A program made the translations under genes and the position numbers. Shown one piece after another: positions 26,949 to 35,370 of a DNA stretch of 54,334 nt (positions are counted from its first letter, which is position 1; every line of letters begins with the position of its first letter). The notes beneath the pieces are model-generated. The model was not told the origin of the DNA. It made no database searches and worked only from the letters and a program-made list of their open reading frames with translations. Source of the DNA: Planctomycetota bacterium (GTDB taxonomy: Bacteria; Planctomycetota; Planctomycetia; Gemmatales; Gemmataceae); assembly GCA_016873095.1 (NCBI GenBank), contig VGYC01000024.1, positions 1 through 54,334 on the forward strand. Reading direction: 5' to 3'.

Positions 26949-27087
26949 TCTCGTGTTCTTCTCCGCAATTGTTCGAGTTGCTACCAGGGAGTCATGAAAT
27001 GACCATCTAGCATCCTAAAGTAATCTGCGCGTACCGGCAACCGTGGTGTTTCTTGTCCGCAAGGGCTACGGCGCATACGACAATCGC

Positions 27088-28359
27088 ATGAAATCCACAT
27101 TACCTTGCCTGGCAATACTGGTTGCATGGCTCCTCTTGACACCTTTGACCGCTGCCGACGAGTCAAAGCTCTCTGCCGCCGACTGGCCGCGCTGGCGCGG
27201 TCCGAATGCGGATGGCGTCGCCGACGGCGGCAAGCTGCCGTTGCGCTGGAGCGTCGAGGACAACATTCGCTGGTCCGTGAAGCTGCCCGGGTGGGGCACC
27301 AGCTCACCGGCCGTGTACGGCCAGCGCGTGTTCATCACCTCGCAGACCCAGGAAGGCAACAAGAAGTCGCTGCTCACGCTGTGTTATCACCGCGCTACGG
27401 GCAAGATGTTATGGCGGCACGACTTTGGATTTGGCGTCAATCAATCGACCAACAAGAAGTCCAACCTGGCCGTCAACACCCCCGCGGTCACGGCCGATGC
27501 CGTCTATGTTGCCTTCGGCAACGCCGATGTTGCTCGCTATTCCCACGACGGCAAGCTGTCCTGGGTGACGCGCTACCTGCCGCGCTTCGGCGACCCAAAG
27601 ATGGCCTGGGGTTATTGCCTCAGCCCGCTGGTCGTGGACGATGGCGTGCTCTTTCCGTGGAACCATCACAAGGGGCCGTGCTTCCTGCTGGCGCTGGATC
27701 GGCAATCCGGCGACATTGCCTGGAAGAAGGAACGGCCCATCGGCACGGCCCACGCCACGCCTTTGCTGGTCGAGCACCACGGGCAGCGCGATCTCCTGGT
27801 GCCGGGACAGAACCGGCTCACCGCCTTTGATGCCAGGTCGCACGCCGAGCTATGGAGCTATGGCGAGGGTTCGGGACCGTACAATGGCGAAATCATCTCC
27901 AGCCCAGTTCACGCCGACGGCGTCGTCTACCTGCAACTCTGGCGGCAGAGCCTGATCCACGCCATCCGCCTGCGCGGCGACCAGAAGCCGCCCGAGAGAA
28001 TCTGGGTCAGCAAGAAGCCAGGCCCGGTCGAGCCATCGCTGCTCTTCTATCGCGGCCTGCTCTACTCGCTCCTGGACAACGGCGTGCTCGTCTGCCTCGA
28101 CGGCAAGACGGGCGACGAGGTCTATCGCGAACGGCTGGCCGGCGAATGCAACTCGTCACCGGTTGCCGGCAACAAACATGTCTATGTCAGCGACAACGCC
28201 GGCAAGACGTATGTCGTCAAGGCCGGCCGAGAGTTCCGCTTGGTGGCCACCAACAGTCTTGGCGAACGCATCACCGCTTCGCCAGCCATCTCTGGCGACC
28301 AGATGATCTATCGAACCGATTCGCATCTCTACTGCATAGGTCGAGGCGCGAAGCCCTAA
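27088..28359 (+). CDS. secreted PQQ-type beta-propeller protein
   Basis: A 423-residue exported protein. A signal peptide (MKSTLPCLAILVAWLLLTP) is followed by DWPRWRGPNADGVADG, a signature of many planctomycete PQQ-like propellers. Repeated blades follow with motifs such as TGKMLWRHDF, SGDIAWKKERP and DGKTGDEVYRE. These are BamB/quinoprotein-like folds. I see no clear dehydrogenase active site, so it may be a binding or scaffold protein in the periplasm. The ATG at 27088 gives the clean signal peptide. It stands alone on the plus strand, divergent from moeB and convergent with the cupin gene. Confidence 0.85.
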   Translation: MKSTLPCLAILVAWLLLTPLTAADESKLSAADWPRWRGPNADGVADGGKLPLRWSVEDNIRWSVKLPGWGTSSPAVYGQRVFITSQTQEGNKKSLLTLCYHRATGKMLWRHDFGFGVNQSTNKKSNLAVNTPAVTADAVYVAFGNADVARYSHDGKLSWVTRYLPRFGDPKMAWGYCLSPLVVDDGVLFPWNHHKGPCFLLALDRQSGDIAWKKERPIGTAHATPLLVEHHGQRDLLVPGQNRLTAFDARSHAELWSYGEGSGPYNGEIISSPVHADGVVYLQLWRQSLIHAIRLRGDQKPPERIWVSKKPGPVEPSLLFYRGLLYSLLDNGVLVCLDGKTGDEVYRERLAGECNSSPVAGNKHVYVSDNAGKTYVVKAGREFRLVATNSLGERITASPAISGDQMIYRTDSHLYCIGRGAKP

Positions 28360-28372
28360 AACGGATCCGTTG

Positions 28373-28405
28373 CGTTGCCACCCCGGTCTCTTACCCCCGG
28401 CAACG
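28373..28405. terminator. weak hairpin between convergent genes
   Basis: CGTTGCC (28373-28379) pairs with GGCAACG (28399-28405), a 7-bp stem with a 19-nt C-rich loop between the PQQ-propeller and cupin stops. There is no T-run; a bidirectional terminator role is a guess. Confidence 0.3.
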
Positions 28406-28410
28406 AATAT

Positions 28411-28776
28411 TTACTCGGCGTCGCGGTGCACCGTTGCCGGCGAGAAGGCCGGCAGACAGATGGCGATGTACTCGGCGCCGTCCGGCCCGGGGGTGCTGTA
28501 CTGAATCCATTCGCCCTTGTGGGCGACGACGGCCTGTCCAGCGTTCACGTCCATGGTCCCCGCCTTGTGTTTCACGCGCAGCGTTCCCTTGAGCACGATG
28601 GTGAACTCGTTGAACTCGGGCGTCTGCCCCGGTTCCACCCACCCCGATGGACTGCGCATGTGCGCCACGCTGATCGCGTCATCCCGGCTATTGACCCGGC
28701 CAATGAACTCATCGATCAACTTCGGCTTGTTGCCGGCCGCCTCGATTCGGGTCGGCTTGGCTATCAGGGTCGGCAT
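28411..28776 (-). CDS. small cupin-domain protein
   Basis: The 121-residue protein has a single cupin fold. GWVEPGQTPEFNEFTIVLKG is motif 1, with Glu in place of one His, and VNAGQAVVAHKGEWIQYS is motif 2. Such proteins bind a metal or a small ligand, and the function is not predictable. AAAGGAG upstream of the ATG at 28776 decides the start; the frame stays open further upstream, but without a start signal. It is monocistronic. Confidence 0.85.
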   Translation of the reverse strand: MPTLIAKPTRIEAAGNKPKLIDEFIGRVNSRDDAISVAHMRSPSGWVEPGQTPEFNEFTIVLKGTLRVKHKAGTMDVNAGQAVVAHKGEWIQYSTPGPDGAEYIAICLPAFSPATVHRDAE

Positions 28777-28843
28777 GCCATGCTCCTTTGATGTGAGTAC
28801 ATTATTCTTGCGGGCGCGCCGCAAAGCAAGCGAGCTCAAGTAA

Positions 28844-29104
28844 ATGAATTTTAGCAAATGCGTGCTACGCGGAATGATTGCAGGTGTCCTGTGTGGCGCT
28901 GTGTACGGCTGCCGGGGTTTCGATTCCGAGCCTGCTCCGATCATGAGCAAGGAGTTGTCGATGGCCATCGGCGCGGTCTTCTTTGGTGTTTTCGGTGCAG
29001 CGGGAGGTGGCCTCATCAGTTGCATTTCTCAATTATTCTACCCACAACCTCCGCCGTCCGACTATGAACGCAACGACTCCGCAAGCGAACAGTCCGAGCA
29101 TTGA
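28844..29104 (+). CDS. small hypothetical membrane or lipid-anchored protein
   Basis: An 86-residue frame with hydrophobic stretches GMIAGVLCGAVYGCRG and MAIGAVFFGVFGAAGGGLIS. It ends in a polar tail rich in Pro, Ser and Glu. The first stretch ends in a Cys that could be a loose lipobox (VYGC). The ribosome binding site is weak. It fills the gap between divergent cupin and convergent ispH and has no recognisable relatives. I consider it a probable but unproven gene. Confidence 0.45.
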   Translation: MNFSKCVLRGMIAGVLCGAVYGCRGFDSEPAPIMSKELSMAIGAVFFGVFGAAGGGLISCISQLFYPQPPPSDYERNDSASEQSEH

Positions 29105-29154
29105 TAGCAACCACTATCCATCTACACTTCCCGAACGCGCCGTGGGACACAGGC

Positions 29155-29994
29155 TTACGCGATCTCTTGTAGCGCGGCGCGAACCTCTTGAATGCTGGCG
29201 TCGAGGGTGGAGGTGCCGGCGGTGAGGCCGACTGTGCGCATGCCGGCAAACCAGACGGGGTCGAGATCGGCGGCGGACTGGACATGGAAGGCCGTGACGC
29301 CACGCTCCTGGCAGCGGGCCACCAGTTCGCGGGTGTTGTTCGAGTTCTTGCCGCCGACCACCACCATCGCTTGAACCTGTTCGAGCAAACGCTCCAGGGC
29401 CTTCTGGTGGTCCTTGGTGGGATGGCAAATCGTATCGACGAAGCGAATCTCGGCATCGGGATTCTGCTTCGCGATCGCTTCGCGCACCGCTGCGGCCAGA
29501 CGCGCCGGCGTGGTCGTCTGGCACATGATCCCCAGCCGGCGCGACGGGTAGCGGCGCACATCTTCGACGCGTTCCACGACCGCGAAATCGCTCAAGTCCT
29601 CGACGATCCCCTGCACTTCGACATGCCCAGGGCGACCGACGACGATCACGAAATAACCGTCGCGCTGCAGGTTCTGCGCCGCCTGATGAGCGCGAGCGAC
29701 GAGGGGACAGGTCGTGTCCACGAGCGCCTTGCCGGCCGACTCCAGCCGCCGCCGCTCCTTGTCGCTGATGCCGTGGGCGGTGATGAGCACCGTCTCGGTG
29801 ACGGGGAGCGATCGGCGTCCGTTTTCCGCGAGCATGCGGAAGCCGCGGTCGCGCAACCGCGTCAGCACCGCTTCATTGTGCACCAGCTCACCATGGATGG
29901 TGACCTGATCGGGGCGCTCGACCCGGTCGAGCACGGCCAGGGCGTCGCGGACGCCGAAGCACATGCCCGCGACATCTGCCAGCAGAACTTGCAT
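29155..29994 (-). CDS. ispH: 4-hydroxy-3-methylbut-2-enyl diphosphate reductase
   Basis: IspH is the 4Fe-4S enzyme that performs the last step of the MEP isoprenoid pathway, giving IPP and DMAPP. The 279-residue protein keeps the three cluster cysteines C12 (GMCFGV), C96 (DTTCPLV) and C190 (DTICHPT). It also keeps H124 and the catalytic E126 in GHVEVQG, and ITAHGIS near residue 73. The motif after the third Cys (HPTKDHQ) differs from the usual ATQxRQ, so it belongs to a divergent branch. It follows the winged-helix regulator by 96 bp on the same strand. Confidence 0.93.
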   Translation of the reverse strand: MQVLLADVAGMCFGVRDALAVLDRVERPDQVTIHGELVHNEAVLTRLRDRGFRMLAENGRRSLPVTETVLITAHGISDKERRRLESAGKALVDTTCPLVARAHQAAQNLQRDGYFVIVVGRPGHVEVQGIVEDLSDFAVVERVEDVRRYPSRRLGIMCQTTTPARLAAAVREAIAKQNPDAEIRFVDTICHPTKDHQKALERLLEQVQAMVVVGGKNSNNTRELVARCQERGVTAFHVQSAADLDPVWFAGMRTVGLTAGTSTLDASIQEVRAALQEIA

Positions 29995-30090
29995 GCGCGC
30001 TTCCTTTCAATCTTTGGCGATCCAGTCCATGAACCGCGAATCGGGGCACCGCGTAACCGCTTTGCCGGGCAAAGCATGGTTGCAAAAAAA

Positions 30091-30483
30091 CTACTGCGGC
30101 GTCAGGCCGGGCAGCAGCCGCGGCTTGTCGTTGCTGGCGGGTGTCATGGCCAGCGCGTCGGTCACAACGCTCTCCAGCACGTGCACATAATCCAGGAATC
30201 GTTGCCGCCCGGCGGGGGTCAACCGGACCAGCGTCTGCGGCCGATTGTTGCCGTAGCTCTTCCAGACCTCGACCAGGCTCGCTTCGCAGAGGATCTGCAG
30301 GTGCCGGCTCAGATTGCCGTCGGTCAAGGAACACAGGTCCTTGAGGTCGTTGAAGACCAGTCCCTGCGGATGGCCCGCCAGCGACGTGAGGATGCCGAGT
30401 CGGGCCTTCTCGTGAATGACGCGGTCCAGCCCGTCGTAGGCATATCGGCCTGGGCTGTCAGGCAAGTTCTTGTTCTTCGCCAT
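30091..30483 (-). CDS. winged-helix transcriptional regulator (HTH_34-like)
   Basis: A 130-residue DNA-binding protein. A winged helix spans residues ~20-100, with HEKARLGILTSLAG, the recognition region LTDGNLSRHLQILCEASLVE and a wing at YGNNRPQTLVRLT. The C-terminal helix would dimerise. It matches short regulators of the HTH_34/ArsR-like type that lack effector domains. It overlaps the end of the upstream membrane-protein gene by 26 bp, so the two form one unit. Such pairs usually have the regulator repress the unit; a perfect 18-bp palindrome lies downstream of the promoter. Confidence 0.85.
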   Translation of the reverse strand: MAKNKNLPDSPGRYAYDGLDRVIHEKARLGILTSLAGHPQGLVFNDLKDLCSLTDGNLSRHLQILCEASLVEVWKSYGNNRPQTLVRLTPAGRQRFLDYVHVLESVVTDALAMTPASNDKPRLLPGLTPQ

Positions 30484-31084
30484 GTCGCCGCTCCAGGGCC
30501 CAGTAAAGGATCGCCGCCGTGGTCAGCTGGCCGATGCCAAAAGGCAATCCCATCAACCAGGGATTCAAAGCGTATTCACCTTGTGCGAAGGCCAGGCACA
30601 GCATGCCGACCATGAAGTAAAACGCGCCGACGGCCAGGGTCGCTTTCGGCAACAGCCGCCAGGACGCGAAAATGCCGAGACTGAAGAGCAGGTTCCACAG
30701 GCCGGGAAGCATCCACACGCTGTCGGGAGCGTGCCGCACCAGCACCAGCGTGACAAGTCCGCCGGCCGCGATGGCCGGGCAAAACTGCTCCAGCGCCAGC
30801 CGTGTCTTCTCGGGCTCGAGCGTGGAGGCGCGATGGCGCAGATGCCAGATCATCTCGATGCCGGTGGCCAGCATGCTCAGGAACGCAGCCCCTAGCCAGA
30901 GCGTGAGATAGATGGCAACGTTGGCCATCGGCTCCGGGAGCCAGATCGACTGCGCCGCCGCCGTGCCCAGGGCCAGCACGCCTGAAAAAGCGATCGGCAG
31001 CGCCCGGTAACCCCGAAACACCTCGGTCCGGGCCAGTTGCTGGCGAATCTCGGTAATCTGCGTCAGGGCTTCGTGGAGTTCCAT
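30458..31084 (-). CDS. multi-pass membrane protein paired with the regulator
   Basis: The 208-residue protein has a cytosolic N-terminal helix (ELHEALTQITEIRQQLARTE) and then about six transmembrane segments, for example ALPIAFSGVLALGTAAA and ATLAVGAFYFMVGMLCLAF. Membrane proteins of this kind are often encoded beside HTH_34-type regulators; their job is unknown. The ATG at 31084 is preferred, although the ribosome binding site is poor. The stop overlaps the regulator start by 26 bp. Confidence 0.75.
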   Translation of the reverse strand: MELHEALTQITEIRQQLARTEVFRGYRALPIAFSGVLALGTAAAQSIWLPEPMANVAIYLTLWLGAAFLSMLATGIEMIWHLRHRASTLEPEKTRLALEQFCPAIAAGGLVTLVLVRHAPDSVWMLPGLWNLLFSLGIFASWRLLPKATLAVGAFYFMVGMLCLAFAQGEYALNPWLMGLPFGIGQLTTAAILYWALERRHGEEQELA

Positions 31085-31123
31085 GGCTCGTCCCGGAGGG
31101 AGTGTGCCCCTCACAGTGAATAC

Positions 31124-31141
31124 ATCGGTCCCTGGACCGAT
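31124..31141. promoter_or_regulatory. candidate operator palindrome
   Basis: ATCGGTCC-CT-GGACCGAT is a perfect 8+8 inverted repeat. It lies about 10 to 28 bases downstream of the predicted transcription start of the membrane protein-regulator operon. Its size and place fit a dimeric winged-helix repressor acting as a roadblock. Inferred from position. Confidence 0.5.
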
Positions 31142-31158
31142 TGAACTTTACATGGCAA

Positions 31159-31186
31159 AGTCTAGCAGGGCTCTTATCTGAGTCAA
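31159..31186 (-). promoter_or_regulatory. sigma70-type promoter of the regulator operon
   Basis: On the minus strand TTGACT (31186-31181) and TAGACT (31164-31159) are spaced by 16 bases. The start of transcription would be near 31152, about 70 bases before the ATG at 31084. Confidence 0.55.
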
Positions 31187-31203
31187 GTCCAGTTCTCTTT
31201 GTT

Positions 31204-34200
31204 CTATCGCAACGGTTTTTGCCACGCGTCCCTGAGTTCGTCCAGCGCCAGCCACACGATCCATTCACCGTTCGCGCCGGCGATACGCAGTCGCTTGTCG
31301 GCAACCGTCCTGCCCAGTAGCTGAACAGGAATCGAGCTTGCTCGTTCGCGAAACGTTGCTTCATGCTCGGGCATCACTTCAACGATAAAGCGCGACGTCG
31401 ACTCCGAAAACAGCTCGACGGAATCGGGCAAAGGCCGCGCTGACAGGCCGGTGACATCGGCGCCGATGTCGCCGGCAAAGGCCATCTCCGCGAGGGCGAC
31501 GGCCAGGCCGCCCTCACTCAGGTCGTGGCAGCTACGCACCAGGCCGGCAGCGATGGCCGTGTGCAGCGCTGCGAAGATCCGCGGGGCCAGTTCGAGGTCC
31601 ACTTGCGGGACTGTGCCGCCGTTCTGCCCCGTGACCAGGTGCAGGTGTGAGCCGCCCAGCTCATCGCGCGTGACGCCAATCAAGAACAAGAGATTGCCAG
31701 GTTCCTTCAGATCCATGGTGACGCAGCGGCGCACGTCCGGCACCCGGCCCATGGCGCTGATGAGCAGCGTCGGCGGGATCGTGATAGTCCTGTCGCCGGC
31801 GCGGAATTCGTTGTTCAGGCTGTCCTTGCCGCTGATGAACGGCATGTTGAAGGCCAGGGCCACGTCGCGGCAGGCCTCGGCGGCACGAACCAGCGACCCG
31901 AGCACTTCCGGCCTGTCGGTATTGCCCCAGCAGAAATTGTCGAGCAGGGCGATGAAGCGCGGATCGGCGCCAACAGCCACGACGTTGCGAACCGCCTCGT
32001 CGATGGCTGCCGCCGCCATCGCGTACGCATCGAGATCGCCGTAGCGCGGATTGATGCCGCAACCGACTGCGAGACCCTGCCGGCTGCCGAGCACGGGCGT
32101 GACGACCGCCGCGTCGCCTGGGCCGTCGTCGTGGACGCCGACCAGCGGCTTGATCACCGTGCCGCCTTGGACCTCATGGTCATACTGGCGGATGATCCAT
32201 TCCTTGCTGCACACGTTGTACGACGACATGATTGCGAGCAAAACCTCGCCGGGACGCGCGGCCGGGTGATGTTCCACGGGAGGGCGAGACTCCACGGGAG
32301 GACGAGACTCCACGGGAGCGCAAGGCTCCGCGGGAGGGCGAGGCTCCTGCCGAGCCGCACCATCGTCGAGATTCCGCAAGGTCCGTGGCTCGGCGACAGG
32401 CTCGCCTGTCCAGATCGCTCGCCTCGTAATGTCGGGTCTTCCATCGTGCAGGAAGTGCATGTCGAGGTCGGCGACCTGCTGATTGCAATAAAAGAGTCGC
32501 AGCTTGCCGGTTTCCTCGAACGTGCCGATGGCGGTGGCCTCGACATCCTCGCCACGGCACAGCGCTTCCAGCGCCGGCCAGCGCTCCGGCGGCACGGCCA
32601 GGATCATGCGTTCCTGGGCCTCGGAGATCCATATCTCGGTGTAGGATAGGCCCTCGTACTTGAGGGGTGCGCGGTCGAGGTGGACGGAAGCACCGAGCTT
32701 TTCGCCCATTTCGCCGACGGCCGAACTGAAGCCGCCCGCGCCACAATCGGTGATCGCGTGATAAAGACCCAGGTCACGCGCTTGCAAGATCACATCGAGT
32801 AACTTCTTCTCTGTGATGGCGTTGCCGATCTGCACGGCGCCGGAACTCACTGTCTCCGATTCGCTGGTCAACTCGATGGAGGAGAACGTCGCTCCGTGGA
32901 TGCCGTCGCGTCCCGTGCGGCCGCCCACGGCGACGATGAGATCGCCCGCCTTCGGCTGCTTGACGCAGCGATGGACCGGGATCAACCCGACGGTGCCGCA
33001 ATAGACCAGCGGGTTGCCCAGATAGCGCGTGTCGAAACACACCGCGCCGTTCACGGTGGGGATTCCCATGCGGTTGCCGTAGTCGCGGACGCCGGCCACC
33101 ACGCCGTGCATCACCTTGCGCGGATGAAGCACGCCGGCCGGCAAGCTTTCTGGAGGTGTGTCGGGCGGTGCAAAGCAAAAGACGTCGGTGTTGCAGATCG
33201 GCTTGGCGCCGAGTCCGGTGCCGAGCGGATCGCGGATGACACCGCCGATTCCGGTATTGGCGCCGCCATACGGCTCGATGGCCGACGGATGGTTGTGGGT
33301 CTCGACCTTGAAGCAGACGTTGAAGCAGTCGTCGAAACGAACCACGCCGGCGTTGTCCTCGAAGACGGAGACGCACCAGTCGTCCTTGCCGAGGCGGCGG
33401 CGAATCTCTTGCGTGGCGCCGAAGATGGTTTCCTTCAGGAGGTTGTCGTAGCGCCGCACGCCCCCGGCCTCGTCCGTCAATTCAATCGTCCCCTTGAGAG
33501 TCTTGTGCGAGCAATGCTCCGACCACGTCTGGGCCAGCGTCTCCAGTTCCACATCCGTCGGCTCGCGGCCCAGAGAGCGGAAATGTTTCTGGATGGCTTG
33601 CATTTCGGCGAAATTGAGCGAAAGCCCGCCCGTCCGGCTGACGGCCACGAGAGCCGTGTCGTCGATCTCGCGAATCGGCACCTCGAGCCGTTCAAACTGA
33701 TAGGAGGAGCCGGGAGTAAGATGATCGAGCCGCAGTACGCCCTCGATGACCTGTTCGATCGCCTCGTTGGCAAGGACCTTGCGAAACAGGGTATCGCGGG
33801 CATCGTCAGGCATGGGGGCCGCTGCGTAATAGCGGCGAAACGTGCGCACGCCCGTGAGGGGGACTCGCAGATAGCGGGCAGCTTCGGCGACGCTCTGGGC
33901 GACCGGGTCCATGACGCCCGGCTTGAGCAAAACCGTGGCAAATGGCTGTATTTCCCGGCCATCGACTGACAGTGACTGTACGGCACCCGCCTCGACAAGG
34001 CGGCCCAGTTCGGCCAGCGTGTCCACCAGCAACTCGTCGCGCAGCAACTCTGCTTGCTCTCGGCGTAGATTGCCTTCCAGCAGAAAGCCACGCGTGGAAC
34101 GCTCGACCAGCGGCACGGCACAGTGCGTGTGCGTCAGCAGTTCGTGCTCGCGGCAGACACGCTCGGACTCGGAATCGAAGCGGCGCGGGATTATCTCAAC

Positions 34201-34212
34201 TTCCCAGAGCAT
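31204..34212 (-). CDS. purL: phosphoribosylformylglycinamidine synthase (PurS-PurL fusion form)
   Basis: PurL converts FGAR to FGAM in purine synthesis. The 1002-residue protein has an N-terminal PurS-like part (LWEVEIIPRRFDSESERV). The catalytic region follows with SEHCSHKTLKG, ETHNHPSAIEPYGGA, DCGAGGFSSAVGEMGE and a second AIRS-type half (HDLSEGGLAVALAEMAF). No C-terminal glutaminase is fused, so PurQ must come from elsewhere. A Pro/Glu/Arg-rich insert of about 25-30 residues between the halves is encoded by tandem 18-bp repeats. The frame is open to 34422, but MLWEVEI at 34212 is the natural start. It overlaps the tyrA stop by 17 bp, indicating coupling. Confidence 0.93.
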   Translation of the reverse strand: MLWEVEIIPRRFDSESERVCREHELLTHTHCAVPLVERSTRGFLLEGNLRREQAELLRDELLVDTLAELGRLVEAGAVQSLSVDGREIQPFATVLLKPGVMDPVAQSVAEAARYLRVPLTGVRTFRRYYAAAPMPDDARDTLFRKVLANEAIEQVIEGVLRLDHLTPGSSYQFERLEVPIREIDDTALVAVSRTGGLSLNFAEMQAIQKHFRSLGREPTDVELETLAQTWSEHCSHKTLKGTIELTDEAGGVRRYDNLLKETIFGATQEIRRRLGKDDWCVSVFEDNAGVVRFDDCFNVCFKVETHNHPSAIEPYGGANTGIGGVIRDPLGTGLGAKPICNTDVFCFAPPDTPPESLPAGVLHPRKVMHGVVAGVRDYGNRMGIPTVNGAVCFDTRYLGNPLVYCGTVGLIPVHRCVKQPKAGDLIVAVGGRTGRDGIHGATFSSIELTSESETVSSGAVQIGNAITEKKLLDVILQARDLGLYHAITDCGAGGFSSAVGEMGEKLGASVHLDRAPLKYEGLSYTEIWISEAQERMILAVPPERWPALEALCRGEDVEATAIGTFEETGKLRLFYCNQQVADLDMHFLHDGRPDITRRAIWTGEPVAEPRTLRNLDDGAARQEPRPPAEPCAPVESRPPVESRPPVEHHPAARPGEVLLAIMSSYNVCSKEWIIRQYDHEVQGGTVIKPLVGVHDDGPGDAAVVTPVLGSRQGLAVGCGINPRYGDLDAYAMAAAAIDEAVRNVVAVGADPRFIALLDNFCWGNTDRPEVLGSLVRAAEACRDVALAFNMPFISGKDSLNNEFRAGDRTITIPPTLLISAMGRVPDVRRCVTMDLKEPGNLLFLIGVTRDELGGSHLHLVTGQNGGTVPQVDLELAPRIFAALHTAIAAGLVRSCHDLSEGGLAVALAEMAFAGDIGADVTGLSARPLPDSVELFSESTSRFIVEVMPEHEATFRERASSIPVQLLGRTVADKRLRIAGANGEWIVWLALDELRDAWQKPLR
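32273..32344. repeat. four tandem 18-bp repeats inside purL
   Basis: Units at 32273, 32291, 32309 and 32327 follow the pattern TCCACGGGAGGGCGAGAC with one to four changes. The array ends into TCCTGCCGAGCC. The period of 18 keeps the purL frame and adds repeated six-residue units of the type VESRPP. One reverse-frame translation (REGEAPAEP) is familiar from dispersed planctomycete repeats. Confidence 0.85.
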
Positions 34213-35035
34213 CGCGTACCTTCTTGGCTTGAGTGAGCAGCGCGTCCATCGCCTTCCAGTCGCTGGCGTCGAGAGCCTGGCCGAAGTCGCCAAGCCGATG
34301 CGTGAGCTGGCCGAGCGCGTCACGGACGGCTGTTTGATTGTGGGCGAAGATGGCCGTCCACAGTTCGGGGTCACCGGCGGCCACGCGCGTCGTGTCGCGA
34401 AACCCGGTGGCAGCCAGCTCAAACAGCTCAGCCGGCAGCAGACCCGCTAGTGCCGCGGACAGCAGGTGCGGCAGATGACTCGTCAGCGCCAGCGCCCGGT
34501 CATGCTCCTCGGGTGACATCAACTTGACACGCGCGCCCAGGGCCGTCCAGAACGCGCGAATGCGTTCCACGGCGCCGCCGTCGCTGCGCGGCGTCGGCGT
34601 GATGACTGTCCAGCGATCCTGAAACAGGTTTGCTGCCGCGAACTCCGGCCCGCGTTTCTCCGAGCCAGCCAGTGGATGGCTGCCGACGAAGTACACATGG
34701 CCTGGCAGGTGCTTGTCGATTTCCGCCACCAGCTTTGCCTTGGTGCTGCCGGCGTCCGTGAGCAGGGCCCCGGAGGGACAATGCCTGGCGGCTTCCACAG
34801 CTTGCGCGGCGATACGATCCACCGGTGTGGCAAGAACCACGATGCTGGCCTCGCGTACGGCGCCGGCGAAGTCGAGAAAACCATCATCGATCGCGTTCAG
34901 GGCACACGCACGCTCGAGACTGCCGCGTGTCCGGCCAACGCCCAGAACGCGCCGGGCGAGCCCGCGTTCCTTGGCCGCCATGCCGATCGAGCCACCGATC
35001 AAGCCGACACCAATGATGGTGAGCGTGTGGAACAT
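34196..35035 (-). CDS. tyrA: prephenate dehydrogenase
   Basis: TyrA oxidatively decarboxylates prephenate to 4-hydroxyphenylpyruvate for tyrosine synthesis. The 279-residue monofunctional form has the NAD site TIIGVGLIGGSIG (7-18) and TDAGSTKAKLV. The catalytic His lies in VGSHPLAGSE, and LTSHLPHLLS follows. No chorismate mutase or ACT domain is present. It is upstream of purL with a 17-bp overlap, although the two pathways are unrelated. Upstream lies the long intergenic region that carries the riboswitch on the other strand. Confidence 0.93.
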   Translation of the reverse strand: MFHTLTIIGVGLIGGSIGMAAKERGLARRVLGVGRTRGSLERACALNAIDDGFLDFAGAVREASIVVLATPVDRIAAQAVEAARHCPSGALLTDAGSTKAKLVAEIDKHLPGHVYFVGSHPLAGSEKRGPEFAAANLFQDRWTVITPTPRSDGGAVERIRAFWTALGARVKLMSPEEHDRALALTSHLPHLLSAALAGLLPAELFELAATGFRDTTRVAAGDPELWTAIFAHNQTAVRDALGQLTHRLGDFGQALDASDWKAMDALLTQAKKVRDALGS

Positions 35036-35284
35036 GGCGGAAGATCCGGCGTGAAACTCTCAGAAAACCGTGGCGCGTGTCTGCTGGAGATTATAGGAAC
35101 AAGAGGCGATTTTCTTGCTGTCGCGTTCGGTCAGATGGGAAAAAACAGTGAAAAAATGAGCGCGAGATTTGACTGACCTCTTTCCGCAACCTAAGGTTTC
35201 GACATCGGAGGGATCGAGGATGCTCGCGGCTGCATGGAATTGGTGGCGGCCGCGATAACTCGAAAGTTCTTCTGATAACCTCTT
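35036..35284. other. intergenic region between tyrA and the riboswitch
   Basis: No gene is supported. The promoters of tyrA (minus) and of the Tad locus (plus) should be here. A -10-like GATAAC at 35274-35279 would place transcription start near 35285, exactly at the riboswitch P1 stem, but no good -35 is seen. Confidence 0.4.
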
Positions 35285-35370
35285 CATCCTCGAAAAGGCA
35301 ATGCCGCGACCAGGCGGCAGCGCAAAGCTGCGGGTCCGTCACAACGGGCAGCCGGGCCACCGAAGGGATG
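35285..35370 (+). ncRNA. GEMM-I (cyclic-di-GMP-I) riboswitch candidate
   Basis: The segment matches the GEMM-I consensus in order. P1 is CATCCT (35285-35290) with GGGATG (35365-35370). AAAAGGCAA follows, then hairpin P2 TGCCGC/GCGGCA (35302-35307/35314-35319) and the conserved GCAAAGC (35322-35328) running into CGGGTCC. P3 is GCTGC/GCAGC (35327-35331/35348-35352) with inner CCGT/ACGG, and AGCCGGGCCACCGA closes the motif. The P2 loop is GACCAG, not the usual GNRA. The base aligned to Vc2 position 20 is G (35297), as in c-di-GMP rather than cGAMP binders. It lies 122 nt before the first Flp pilin ATG. The expression platform is unclear; CCCCTCCG at 35395-35402 could pair with the pilin ribosome binding site CGAAGGGG at 35478-35485 with one mismatch. 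Confidence 0.82.

Noticed and set aside
29188-30615. 475-codon plus-strand frame opposite ispH and the regulator
   Set aside because: It covers two well-supported minus-strand genes and their gap without any recognisable domain.
32273-32344. Short tandem repeats as a CRISPR array
   Set aside because: The units are contiguous without spacers, lie inside purL and keep its frame; no cas genes are near.
34213-34422. Longer N-terminus of PurL
   Set aside because: The 70 extra residues are Arg/Ser/Pro-rich, lie antisense to the tyrA coding sequence in another frame, and MLWEVEI at 34212 is the typical start.
35285-35370. cGAMP-type (GEMM-Ib) assignment of the riboswitch
   Set aside because: The aligned discriminating base is G, as in c-di-GMP binders; only an assay could overturn this.
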